Shown here piece after piece: positions 7,063 through 13,283 of a DNA stretch of 15,690 nucleotides. The stretch is from Intrasporangium_A sp051961875 (GTDB lineage Bacteria; Actinomycetota; Actinomycetes; Actinomycetales; Dermatophilaceae). The translations under genes were made by a program, and so were the position numbers. How positions within the stretch are numbered: position 1 is the first letter of the stretch; the number at the start of each line of letters is the position of its first letter. Under the pieces are notes generated by a model. That model was not told the DNA's origin, did not search any database, and saw only the letters and a list, made by a program, of their open reading frames with translations. The DNA is taken from the NCBI RefSeq assembly GCF_051961875.1, contig NZ_JBQCCV010000086.1:1-15690 (forward strand). Direction: 5' to 3'.

Positions 7063-7746
7063 TTAGCGGTGGTCGATCCGGCGCACGACGAGGTCGCCGA
7101 CCATCTGCACGAGCTGGACGATGACGACGAGCAGGACGACCGCCGCGATCATCACGTCGCTCTGGAACCGGTTGTAGCCGTAGGACATTGCCGTCGCGCC
7201 GAGGCCGCCGCCACCGACGGCGCCGGCCATCGCGGTGTACGAGACGAGGGCGATGACCGTGGTGGTGAGCCCGGCGACGAGCCCGGGGGCGGCCTCGGCG
7301 AGGAGGACCTGCCGCACGATCTGGCCGTCGCTTGCGCCCATCATCTGCGCTGCCTCGACCTTCCCGCTCGCCACCTCGCGCAGCGAGGTCTCGACGAGCC
7401 TGGCGTAGAAGGGGATTGCGCCCACGGTCAGGGGGACGACGGCCGCCTGCCAGCCGGCGCTCGTGCCCACGACGAACCGGGTGAACGGGATGATCGCGAT
7501 CATCAGGATGAGGAACGGCAGTGACCGGCCCACGTTGACGACGGCTCCGAGCGCCCGGTTCACGGCGGGCGCGGGACGGAGGCCGCCCGGCCCGGTCACG
7601 TGGAGGAGGACACCGAGGGGGAGTCCTCCGAGAAGCGTGAAGGCCGACGCGAGGAGCGTCATCAGGAGGGTCTCCTGCGTGGCGGGCCACATCCCCTGCG
7701 TGATGACGGGGTTGTCGAGCCAGGTGCTGTCGGCGAGGTGGATCAT
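7063..7746 (-). CDS. metI: Methionine ABC transporter permease
   Basis: The 227-residue membrane protein has about five hydrophobic segments, the usual MetI size. It carries the ABC importer EAA loop, EAAQMMGASDGQIVRQVLLAEAAPG (EAA, then G nine positions on), which docks onto the ATPase. Other family marks are NVGRSLPFLILMIAIIPFTR and YTAMAGAVGGGGLG. Its ATG overlaps the metN TGA in an ATGA (7743-7746), so the two are translationally coupled and form the MetN2-MetI2 complex in the membrane. It ends with TAA, and a short GC stem follows. Confidence 0.95.
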   Translation of the reverse strand: MIHLADSTWLDNPVITQGMWPATQETLLMTLLASAFTLLGGLPLGVLLHVTGPGGLRPAPAVNRALGAVVNVGRSLPFLILMIAIIPFTRFVVGTSAGWQAAVVPLTVGAIPFYARLVETSLREVASGKVEAAQMMGASDGQIVRQVLLAEAAPGLVAGLTTTVIALVSYTAMAGAVGGGGLGATAMSYGYNRFQSDVMIAAVVLLVVIVQLVQMVGDLVVRRIDHR

Positions 7747-8735
7747 GCTGCCACCTCCGCGGTGAGGCCCTGCCCGCTGAGCAGCTCAGTGACGCGGAGG
7801 GCTGCCTGCCTGTCGGCGACCTCCAGCTGGAGGCGCCCGACCCGCTGGCCGTCGATCGTCTCGAGCGTCGCTGCGGCGATTTCGGCGACGATGCCCGCGG
7901 TGTCGAGGACGGCGAGAACCTCGCGGGCGCTGCGCACCTGCGTCGAGCCGCCGAGAGAGACGGCGACGAGCCGCCCGGCACGGTCGGGATCGCTCGGTGG
8001 GAGCGGCACGAGGGCGCGGGCGAGCGGCGTGTCGCCGGAGGTCACCACGTCGAGGAGCGCGCCGGTCTGGGCGACGCGACCCCGGTCGAGCAGGGTCACG
8101 GAGTCGCAGGCCTCGCGGACGACCGAGGGCTCGTGGGTGATGATGACGACCGTGATGCCGAGCCGGTCGCGGAGGCTGCGGAGCAGCCTGAGGATCTGAC
8201 GAGTCGTCTCCGCGTCCAGAGCAGAGGTGGGCTCGTCGCAGAGGAGGACGGGTGGCCGGGTGGCGAGGGCGCGGGCGATCCCGACCCGCTGCTGCTGGCC
8301 TCCGGAGAGCTGCGCCGGGTAGCTGCCGCCGCGATCGGTGAGGCCGACGAGGTCGAGCAGCTCCGCGACCCGGGCCTCGCGCTCGGTGCGGGCCACCCCG
8401 GCGATCTCGAGCGGGTGCGCGACGTTGCCGGCGGCCGTCCGTGAGTCGAGCAGGTGGACGTGCTGGAAGACCATCCCGATCGACCGGCGGGCTCGCCGGA
8501 GGGCGGCACCGCGCAGCCCGTCGATGCGGCTCCCCGCGATCTCGACCTCGCCGCTCGTCGGCGGCTCGAGGCCGGTCAGGCACCGGATGAGGGTGGACTT
8601 CCCGGCGCCGGAGGGCCCGACGATGCCGTGGATCTCACCGGCCGCGATCTCCAGGGAGATGTCCTCGAGCGCGGTGAGGCCGCCGAACTGCTTGCGGACG
8701 CCGGAGAGGCGGATGAGCGGGGGATGGTCGGGCAC
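7743..8735 (-). CDS. metN: Methionine ABC transporter ATP-binding protein
   Basis: The 330-residue ATPase powers methionine uptake with MetI and MetQ. It shows Walker A GPSGAGKST (40-48), the Q-loop FQHVHLL, the ABC signature LSGGQQQRV (143-151), Walker B VLLCDEPTSALD (163-174) and the switch histidine in ITHEP (H201). The C-terminal part, from about residue 255, fits the NIL regulatory domain. In E. coli that domain binds methionine and shuts the transporter down when the inside pool is high. GTG at 8735 is chosen because AGGAG (complement of 8741-8745) lies 5 nt upstream. The longer in-frame reading from 8882 adds only a Pro/Arg-rich low-complexity stretch inside the leader. It is the first gene of metN-metI-metQ and follows a leader of about 200 nt described separately. 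Confidence 0.95.
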   Translation of the reverse strand: MPDHPPLIRLSGVRKQFGGLTALEDISLEIAAGEIHGIVGPSGAGKSTLIRCLTGLEPPTSGEVEIAGSRIDGLRGAALRRARRSIGMVFQHVHLLDSRTAAGNVAHPLEIAGVARTEREARVAELLDLVGLTDRGGSYPAQLSGGQQQRVGIARALATRPPVLLCDEPTSALDAETTRQILRLLRSLRDRLGITVVIITHEPSVVREACDSVTLLDRGRVAQTGALLDVVTSGDTPLARALVPLPPSDPDRAGRLVAVSLGGSTQVRSAREVLAVLDTAGIVAEIAAATLETIDGQRVGRLQLEVADRQAALRVTELLSGQGLTAEVAA

Positions 8736-8848
8736 GGCGGCTCCTGGCAGGCGAGATGGTGGGGCAGGACGAGGGACGCGCCGGGGCGCTCGAGGGCGAG
8801 GCGTGCGGCGCTGGACGCGGCAGGGGCCGCCGGTGGTCGGTGCCGAGG

Positions 8849-8853
8849 AGGAG
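8849..8853 (-). promoter_or_regulatory. Candidate anti-Shine-Dalgarno in the metN leader
   Basis: On the minus strand the uORF stop codon TGA is followed at once by CTCCTCC. The segment GACTCCT can pair with AGGAGCC, the metN ribosome binding site (complement of 8739-8745), over 6 of 7 positions. A ribosome stopped at the end of the uORF would cover it. This is a hand-made pairing; the leader is very GC-rich and many alternative folds exist. Confidence 0.3.
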
Positions 8854-8928
8854 TCAGCAGGCGAACGTCGGGCCGCACGCACGGCGACACATTCGGCCGG
8901 TGGGGCCGGTGTCGGTGCGGGGCATCAT
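8854..8928 (-). CDS. Candidate Met/Cys-containing leader peptide (uORF) of metN
   Basis: A 24-codon reading frame starts at tandem ATG codons (8928 and 8925, with an in-frame GTG at 8931) and ends at TGA 8854-8856. It begins about 15 nt after the predicted metN transcription start. The peptide opens MMPRTDTG and closes GRMCRRACGPTFAC: three Met and three Cys in 24 residues, with Cys as the last codon before the stop. Such leader peptides let ribosome speed at scarce codons control the gene downstream, and Cys-containing uORFs of this type are known upstream of sulfur genes in mycobacteria. There is no clear ribosome binding site, so translation is unproven. A chance reading frame is the alternative. 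The rest of the 417-bp gap (8736-9152) holds the metN promoter, the pyrR promoter region and the PyrR RNA element. Confidence 0.4.
   Translation of the reverse strand: MMPRTDTGPTGRMCRRACGPTFAC
8885..8914 (-). promoter_or_regulatory. RNA hairpin within the metN leader
   Basis: On the minus strand CGACAC-CGGCC pairs with GGCCG-AAT-GTGTCG, an 11-bp stem with a 5-nt loop and a 3-nt bulge on the 3' side. It lies wholly inside the candidate leader-peptide frame, and the Met-Cys codons ATG-TGT sit in its 3' arm. It could be part of an attenuation switch; stems of this size also arise easily in 70% GC sequence. Confidence 0.4.
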
Positions 8929-8949
8929 CACGGCGAACGTCACGGATGG

Positions 8950-8978
8950 ATAATACGAACTTATGGATCGGCGACCAA
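8950..8978 (-). promoter_or_regulatory. Candidate promoter of metN-metI-metQ
   Basis: Reading on the minus strand, -35 TTGGTC (complement of 8973-8978) and -10 TATTAT (complement of 8950-8955) are separated by exactly 17 bp. The -10 is 5 of 6 to consensus and stands in the most AT-rich stretch of this intergenic region. Transcription should start near 8943, leaving a leader of about 207 nt before metN. A direct repeat ATGGAT (8946-8951 and 8963-8968), 17 bp apart, overlaps the promoter and could be a regulator site. No match to known methionine operators or SAM riboswitch cores was recognised. Confidence 0.6.
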
Positions 8979-9085
8979 AAGCGGGGGTCGAACGTCCACT
9001 TCCCGAGACGCCGCCGAGCCGGGAGTCGGCCGCAAGGGTCGGCATCGCGACGTGGACGATGTCGGGAGCACCATCGGGTGGCCGG

Positions 9086-9091
9086 TACACT
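9086..9091 (+). promoter_or_regulatory. Candidate -10 of the pyr operon promoter
   Basis: TACACT fits TAnnnT and sits 67 bp before the pyrR start, placing the transcription start near 9098 and the whole PyrR hairpin inside the leader. I see no good -35 at 17-18 bp, so confidence is limited. Confidence 0.45.
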
Positions 9092-9114
9092 CGCTGGCGA
9101 TCGACATCCTTTAA

Positions 9115-9143
9115 CCACCGTCCTGTGAGGCGGGGAAGGAGGT
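9115..9143 (+). promoter_or_regulatory. PyrR-binding RNA hairpin overlapping the pyrR translation start region
   Basis: The loop TCCTGTGAGG (9121-9130) matches the PyrR-binding loop consensus UCCNGNGAGG at every fixed position. The stem pairs 9115-9116 with 9134-9135 and 9118-9120 with 9131-9133, leaving A9117 as a single-base bulge, the purine bulge typical of PyrR sites. The pyrR ribosome binding site AAGGAGGT (9136-9143) begins on the next base after the stem. PyrR bound with UMP or UTP would therefore block ribosome entry. No antiterminator/terminator pair is seen, which fits the translational control described for mycobacterial PyrR rather than Bacillus-type attenuation. Confidence 0.85.
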
Positions 9144-9152
9144 CAGGCCGCT

Positions 9153-9743
9153 GTGACCTGCCCTGAGCCCACTGCACCGGCCACCGTTCCGCAGATTCCG
9201 CCCGATGCCCGCGACGTCATGGTCGCGGAGGACATCGCCCGGGCCCTGCGTCGAATCGGTCACGAGATCCTCGAGCGCAACAAGGGCGCCGCGGACCTCG
9301 TCGTGCTCGGTATCCCGTCCCGTGGCGTCCCGCTCGCCGAGCGCCTCGCCGCCGCAATCACCCAGGTCGAGGGCATCGACGTGCCCGTCGGCCAGCTCGA
9401 CGTGACCCTCCACCGCGACGACCTGCGCCGCCAGCCGGTCCGTGCGGCCGGGCGCACCAACATCCCCGGCGGGGGCATCGACGACAAGGTCGTCATCCTC
9501 GTCGACGACGTGCTCTACTCCGGCCGGACCATCCGCGCAGCGCTCGACGCCCTGGCCGAGCTCGGCCGGCCCCGCGCCGTGCGCCTCGCGGTCCTCGTCG
9601 ACCGCGGGCACCGCGAGCTGCCGATCCGGGCCGACCACGTGGGCAAGAACCTGCCGACGTCCCGGGAGGAGCGGGTCCACGTCCGGGTGGCCGAGGTCGA
9701 CGGGGTGGACACCGTCCGGATCAGCGGGGGTGACCGCCGGTGA
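9153..9743 (+). CDS. pyrR: PyrR bifunctional pyr operon regulator / uracil phosphoribosyltransferase
   Basis: The 196-residue protein binds pyr mRNA when UMP/UTP are plentiful, and also has uracil phosphoribosyltransferase activity. The PRPP-binding loop VVILVDDVLYSGRTIRAAL (113-131) is intact. Family blocks GIPSRGVPLAERL, the strand QLDVTLHRDD and the RNA-binding-side sequence LVDRGHRELPIRADHVGKN are present. About 20 residues of Pro-rich N-terminal extension precede the fold. The GTG start at 9153 has AAGGAGGT (9136-9143) 9 nt upstream, directly beside the PyrR RNA hairpin, so the protein controls its own synthesis. Its TGA overlaps the pyrB GTG (9740-9743). It heads the pyrimidine operon as in many actinobacteria. 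Confidence 0.96.
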   Translation: MTCPEPTAPATVPQIPPDARDVMVAEDIARALRRIGHEILERNKGAADLVVLGIPSRGVPLAERLAAAITQVEGIDVPVGQLDVTLHRDDLRRQPVRAAGRTNIPGGGIDDKVVILVDDVLYSGRTIRAALDALAELGRPRAVRLAVLVDRGHRELPIRADHVGKNLPTSREERVHVRVAEVDGVDTVRISGGDRR

Positions 9744-10714
9744 CCCGCCACCTCATCTCGTCCGCCGACCTGACCCGGCAGGACGTCGAGTCGATCCTGG
9801 CCACCGCCGAGTCGATGCAAGACGTCCAGCGCCGCGAGGTCAAGAAGGTCCCGACGCTCCGCGGCCGGACGGTCATCAACTTCTTCTTCGAGGACTCCAC
9901 CCGGACCCGGTCCTCCTTCGAGATCGCCGGCAAGTGGATGTCCGCCGACACCATCAACCTCTCCGCCAAGGGCTCCTCCACCTCCAAGGGCGAGAGCCTG
10001 CGCGACACCGCCATGACCGTCGACGCGATGGCGGTCGACGCCCTCGTCATCCGGCACAACGCCTCCGGCGCCGCCAGGCAGGTGTCGCAGTGGGTCCGCT
10101 GCAGCGTCATCAACGCGGGCGACGGCACCCACGAACACCCCACGCAGGCGCTGCTCGACGCCTACACGCTCCGCAGCCGGATGGGCGAGCTCGACGGCAA
10201 GCATGTCGTCATCGTGGGCGACCTGACCCACTCCCGGGTCTTCCGCAGCAACGTCATCACCCTGCGGACGCTCGGCGCCCGCGTCACGGTCGTCGCGCCG
10301 CCCACCCTCATGCCGGCCGGGAGCGGGGCCTGGAGCGAGACCGACGGCTTCGCGACGAGCTGGGACCTCGACGCCGTCATCGATGGTGAGCGGCCCGTCG
10401 ACGCTGTGATGATGCTCCGCGTCCAGAAGGAGCGGATGACCGGCGGCTACTTCCCGACGCCCCGCGAGTACACCGTCGAGTACGGCCTGACACGGGAGCG
10501 GCTCGCCCGCCTCGTCGACCGCAACCCGGACGCCCTCGTGCTGCACCCCGGCCCCATGAACCGCGGCCTCGAGATCGCCGCCGAGGTCGCCGACGCACCC
10601 CAGTCGGTCATCCTCGACCAGGTCTCGGCCGGCGTCGCCGTCCGGATGGCCGTCCTCTACCACCTGCTCGCGGGCGAGACCGCACAGCTACTCCCGGAAG
10701 GAGTCCAGGCATGA
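9740..10714 (+). CDS. pyrB: Aspartate carbamoyltransferase catalytic subunit
   Basis: The 324-residue enzyme joins carbamoyl phosphate and aspartate to N-carbamoyl-L-aspartate, the committed step of pyrimidine synthesis. The carbamoyl-phosphate motif STRTR is at 53-57 within FFFEDSTRTRSSFE. The mobile loop with Ser/Lys (GSSTSKGES, 78-86) follows, then HPTQALLD (133-140), and HPGPMNRG near the C-terminus. No pyrI-like regulatory subunit is present, as usual in actinobacteria, where ATCase may associate with DHOase. The GTG start overlaps the pyrR stop as GTGA, and its own TGA overlaps the pyrC ATG as ATGA. Confidence 0.98.
   Translation: MTRHLISSADLTRQDVESILATAESMQDVQRREVKKVPTLRGRTVINFFFEDSTRTRSSFEIAGKWMSADTINLSAKGSSTSKGESLRDTAMTVDAMAVDALVIRHNASGAARQVSQWVRCSVINAGDGTHEHPTQALLDAYTLRSRMGELDGKHVVIVGDLTHSRVFRSNVITLRTLGARVTVVAPPTLMPAGSGAWSETDGFATSWDLDAVIDGERPVDAVMMLRVQKERMTGGYFPTPREYTVEYGLTRERLARLVDRNPDALVLHPGPMNRGLEIAAEVADAPQSVILDQVSAGVAVRMAVLYHLLAGETAQLLPEGVQA
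10696..10703 (+). promoter_or_regulatory. Ribosome binding site favouring the upstream pyrC start
   Basis: GGAAGGAG ends 7 nt before the ATG at 10711. The second in-frame ATG at 10789 has only AGAGG, 13 nt away. This site therefore favours the upstream, overlapping start and hence translation of the 26-residue extension. Confidence 0.7.
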
Positions 10715-10797
10715 GCGCCGACCGGGGTGAGGAAACGAGCGAGGAACGAGCGAGGCCCGGAGCGAAGGGAAGAGGCGCGACCGAGAACATGAGCGCC
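10710..10797 (+). repeat. Repeat-like 78-bp insertion at the pyrC start, flanked by a 10-bp direct repeat
   Basis: CATGAGCGCC occurs at 10710-10719 and again at 10788-10797, exactly 78 bp apart. The segment between is purine-rich and contains a perfect 11-bp tandem repeat, AACGAGCGAGG (10734-10744 and 10745-10755), followed by GCCCGGAGCGAAGGGAAG. It resembles short GC-rich interspersed repeats seen in actinobacterial intergenic DNA. The pattern is what insertion of a small element with target duplication, or slippage duplication, would leave. Because 78 is a multiple of three, the frame stays open and adds 26 residues to PyrC. Confidence 0.65.
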
Positions 10798-12105
10798 CTG
10801 CTCATCACCGGGGCGCGCCTGCTCGGACGAGACGCCGCCGACATCCTCGTCGAGGACGGCCGGATCACCGAGATCGGGATCGTCACCGCCCCCGAAGGCG
10901 CCACCGTCATCGACGCCGACGGCCTCATCGCGCTGCCCGGCCTCGTCGACCTGCACACCCACCTGCGCGAGCCCGGTCGCGAGGACGCCGAGACGATCGC
11001 GTCCGGGTCCGAGGCGGCGGCAGCCGGCGGCTTCACCGCGGTCTTCGCGATGGCGAACACGAGCCCCGTCACCGACACGGCCGAGGCCGCCGAGCGGGTC
11101 CTCGATCTCGGGCGCGCCTGCGGGCTCGTCGACGTCGTGCCGGTCGGCGCGGTGACGCGAGGCCTGCAGGGCGAACAGCTCGCCGAGCTCGGGCTGATGG
11201 CCCGCTCCCGGGCGGGCGTGCGCGTCTTCTCCGACGACGGCCGGTGCGTCGCCGACGGGCGGATCATGCGCCGTGCCCTCGAGTACATCAAGCCCTTCGG
11301 CGGGGTCATCTCGCAGCACGCCCAGGACCCGCGCCTCGCCGACTCCAGCGCCTGCTGCCACGAGGGCGAGATCTCCGGGCGCCTCGGGCTGCCCGGCTGG
11401 CCGGGCGTCGCCGAGGAGGCGATCGTCGCCCGCGACGTCATGCTCGCGCGGCACACCGGTTCGCGCGTCCACATCGCGCACGTCTCGACGGCGGGCACCG
11501 TCGAGGTGATCCGGTGGGCCAAGGCGCAGGGCATCGACGTGACCGCCGAGGTGACGCCCCACCACCTGGCCCTCACGACCGACCTGCTGCTCGGCTACGA
11601 CCCCGTCTACAAGGTCAACCCGCCGCTGCGGCCGACCGAGGACGTCGAGGCGCTCCGGCAGGCGCTCGTCGACGGCACGATCGACGCCGTCGCGACCGAC
11701 CACGCCCCGCACGCCCGCCACGACAAGGAGCACGCCTTCGTCGACGCGGCCTTCGGGATGGTCGGCCTCGAGACCGCCCTGCCGGTCGTCAGCGAGGTGC
11801 TCGTGCGGACGGGCCGGCTCGACTGGGCCGACGTCGCCCGCGTGATGTCCGCCAACCCGGCCCGGATCGGCGGGCTCGCGCACCACGGCCGGCCCCTCGC
11901 CGTCGGCGAGCCGGCCCACCTCACCCTCGTCGACCCCGACCGCACCGTCACCGTGGACGCCGCCGCGAGCCGGAGCCGCTCCCGCAACAACCCGTGGCAC
12001 GGGCGCACCTACACGGGCGCCGTCCACACGACCATCCACCGCGGCCGCGTCACCCACAGCACCGACGCGACCGCCCGGACCGCAGAGGCGGAATACGCAC
12101 AGTGA
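10711..12105 (+). CDS. pyrC: Dihydroorotase, class I
   Basis: It cyclises N-carbamoyl-aspartate to dihydroorotate. The zinc-binding DLHTHLREPG is at 80-89 (HxH at 82 and 84). The family also shows FSDDG (173-177), whose Asp serves as a metal ligand in class I enzymes, histidines in SQHAQD and HIAHVST, and TDHAPH (329-334). Total length from the first ATG is 464, against about 430-440 usual; from the second ATG (10789) it is 438. The extra 26 residues (MSADRGEETS, then a charged run) come from the repeat-like insertion. ATG at 10711 overlaps the pyrB stop and has the stronger GGAAGGAG, so the extended form is likely made, but initiation at 10789 is possible. Its stop overlaps the carA GTG by 4 nt. 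Confidence 0.96.
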   Translation: MSADRGEETSEERARPGAKGRGATENMSALLITGARLLGRDAADILVEDGRITEIGIVTAPEGATVIDADGLIALPGLVDLHTHLREPGREDAETIASGSEAAAAGGFTAVFAMANTSPVTDTAEAAERVLDLGRACGLVDVVPVGAVTRGLQGEQLAELGLMARSRAGVRVFSDDGRCVADGRIMRRALEYIKPFGGVISQHAQDPRLADSSACCHEGEISGRLGLPGWPGVAEEAIVARDVMLARHTGSRVHIAHVSTAGTVEVIRWAKAQGIDVTAEVTPHHLALTTDLLLGYDPVYKVNPPLRPTEDVEALRQALVDGTIDAVATDHAPHARHDKEHAFVDAAFGMVGLETALPVVSEVLVRTGRLDWADVARVMSANPARIGGLAHHGRPLAVGEPAHLTLVDPDRTVTVDAAASRSRSRNNPWHGRTYTGAVHTTIHRGRVTHSTDATARTAEAEYAQ

Positions 12106-13283
12106 CCCTCAACCTCCCCAGCCAACAGCGCCAGCCGGCCGTCCTCGTCCTCGAGGACGGGCGTGCCTTCCGCGGCTCCTCCTACGGAGCCGTCGGCGAG
12201 ACGGTCGGCGAGGCGGTCTTCTCCACCGGGATGACCGGCTACCAGGAGACCCTGACCGACCCCAGCTACCACCGCCAGGTCGTCGTCATGACCGCGCCGC
12301 ACATCGGCAACACCGGCGTCAACACCGAGGACCCGGAGTCGCAGCGGTTCTGGGTCGCCGGGTTCGTCGTGCGTGAGCCCGCGATCCGGTCCTCGAGCTG
12401 GCGCGCCACCGACGAGCTCGAGGCCGAGCTGCGGGCGCAGGACATCGTCGGGGTCTGCGAGATCGACACCCGGGCCCTCACCCGCCACCTGCGCGAGCGC
12501 GGTGCGATGCGGGTGGGCCTCTTCAGCGGCCCGGCCGCACAGCGCCCGCTCGACGACCTCGTCCAGGTCGTCCGCGAGGCGCCCCAGATGGCCGGCGCGG
12601 CGCTCGCCGCCGAGGTCACGACCGACGAGCCGTATGTCGTCCCGGCCGAGGGGGAGCGGCGCTTCACCGTCGCCGCGATCGACCTCGGGATCAAGGCGAT
12701 GACGCCGCAGCGGATGACCCAGCGCGGCATCGAGGTGAACGTCCTGCCGAGCACCGCGACGATCGAGGACGTGCTCGCCGTCGGCGACGGCGGCCCCGAC
12801 GGCGTCTTCTTCTCCAACGGCCCCGGCGACCCGGCCACCGCCGACCCGGAGGTGGCCCTGCTCCGCGAGGTGCTGGACCGGCGGATCCCCTTCTTCGGGA
12901 TCTGCTTCGGCAACCAGCTGCTCGGCCGGGCCCTCGGCTTCGGCACCTACAAGCTGAAGTACGGCCACCGCGGGATCAACCAGCCGGTCATGGACCGGGC
13001 CACCGGCAAGGTGGAGGTCACGGCGCACAACCACGGCTTCGCCGTGGACGCGCCGCTCGACACGGAGGCCGACACGCCATACGGGCGGGTGCGGGTCTCT
13101 CACGTCTGCCTCAACGACGACGTCGTGGAGGGCCTCGAGTGCCTCGACCTGCCCGCCTACTCGGTCCAGTACCACCCGGAGGCCGCGGCGGGACCGCACG
13201 ACGCGGCATACCTCTTCGACCGGTTCGTGGATCTCATGCAGCACCAACAGAGCGACAAGCAGAAGCAGGAGGCGGGCGCCTGA
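12102..13283 (+). CDS. carA: Carbamoyl-phosphate synthase small (glutaminase) subunit
   Basis: The 393-residue subunit hydrolyses glutamine and passes ammonia to CarB. The N-terminal domain has GEAVFSTGMTGYQETLTDPSY, and the C-terminal class I amidotransferase domain has SNGPGDP, the nucleophile elbow FFGICFGNQLLGRALG (Cys268), and the rest of the triad in YHPEAAAGPHD (His358, Glu360). GTG at 12102 overlaps the pyrC TGA (GTGA, 12102-12105). The ribosome binding site is weak (GGCGGA about 8 nt upstream), so coupling to pyrC translation is likely. Its TGA overlaps the carB ATG by one base. The last 15 residues are a Gln/Lys-rich tail beyond the fold. Confidence 0.98.
   Translation: MTLNLPSQQRQPAVLVLEDGRAFRGSSYGAVGETVGEAVFSTGMTGYQETLTDPSYHRQVVVMTAPHIGNTGVNTEDPESQRFWVAGFVVREPAIRSSSWRATDELEAELRAQDIVGVCEIDTRALTRHLRERGAMRVGLFSGPAAQRPLDDLVQVVREAPQMAGAALAAEVTTDEPYVVPAEGERRFTVAAIDLGIKAMTPQRMTQRGIEVNVLPSTATIEDVLAVGDGGPDGVFFSNGPGDPATADPEVALLREVLDRRIPFFGICFGNQLLGRALGFGTYKLKYGHRGINQPVMDRATGKVEVTAHNHGFAVDAPLDTEADTPYGRVRVSHVCLNDDVVEGLECLDLPAYSVQYHPEAAAGPHDAAYLFDRFVDLMQHQQSDKQKQEAGA

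Noticed and set aside
8736..8882. Longer metN reading from ATG 8882
   Set aside because: The extra 49 residues are a Pro/Arg/Ser-rich run from GC-rich leader DNA; GTG 8735 with AGGAG at 5 nt gives the normal MetN length.
8736..8943. SAM riboswitch in the metN leader
   Set aside because: I could not find the conserved SAM-I core or a SAM-IV-like arrangement by eye; a covariance-model scan would settle it.
8963..9166. 67-codon plus-strand frame between metN and pyrR
   Set aside because: It covers the pyrR promoter and the PyrR RNA element and has no recognisable protein features.
11244..13283. Extended 679-codon frame joining antisense-like residues to carA
   Set aside because: The first ~285 codons are out-of-frame pyrC sequence; CarA begins at GTG 12102, overlapping the pyrC stop.
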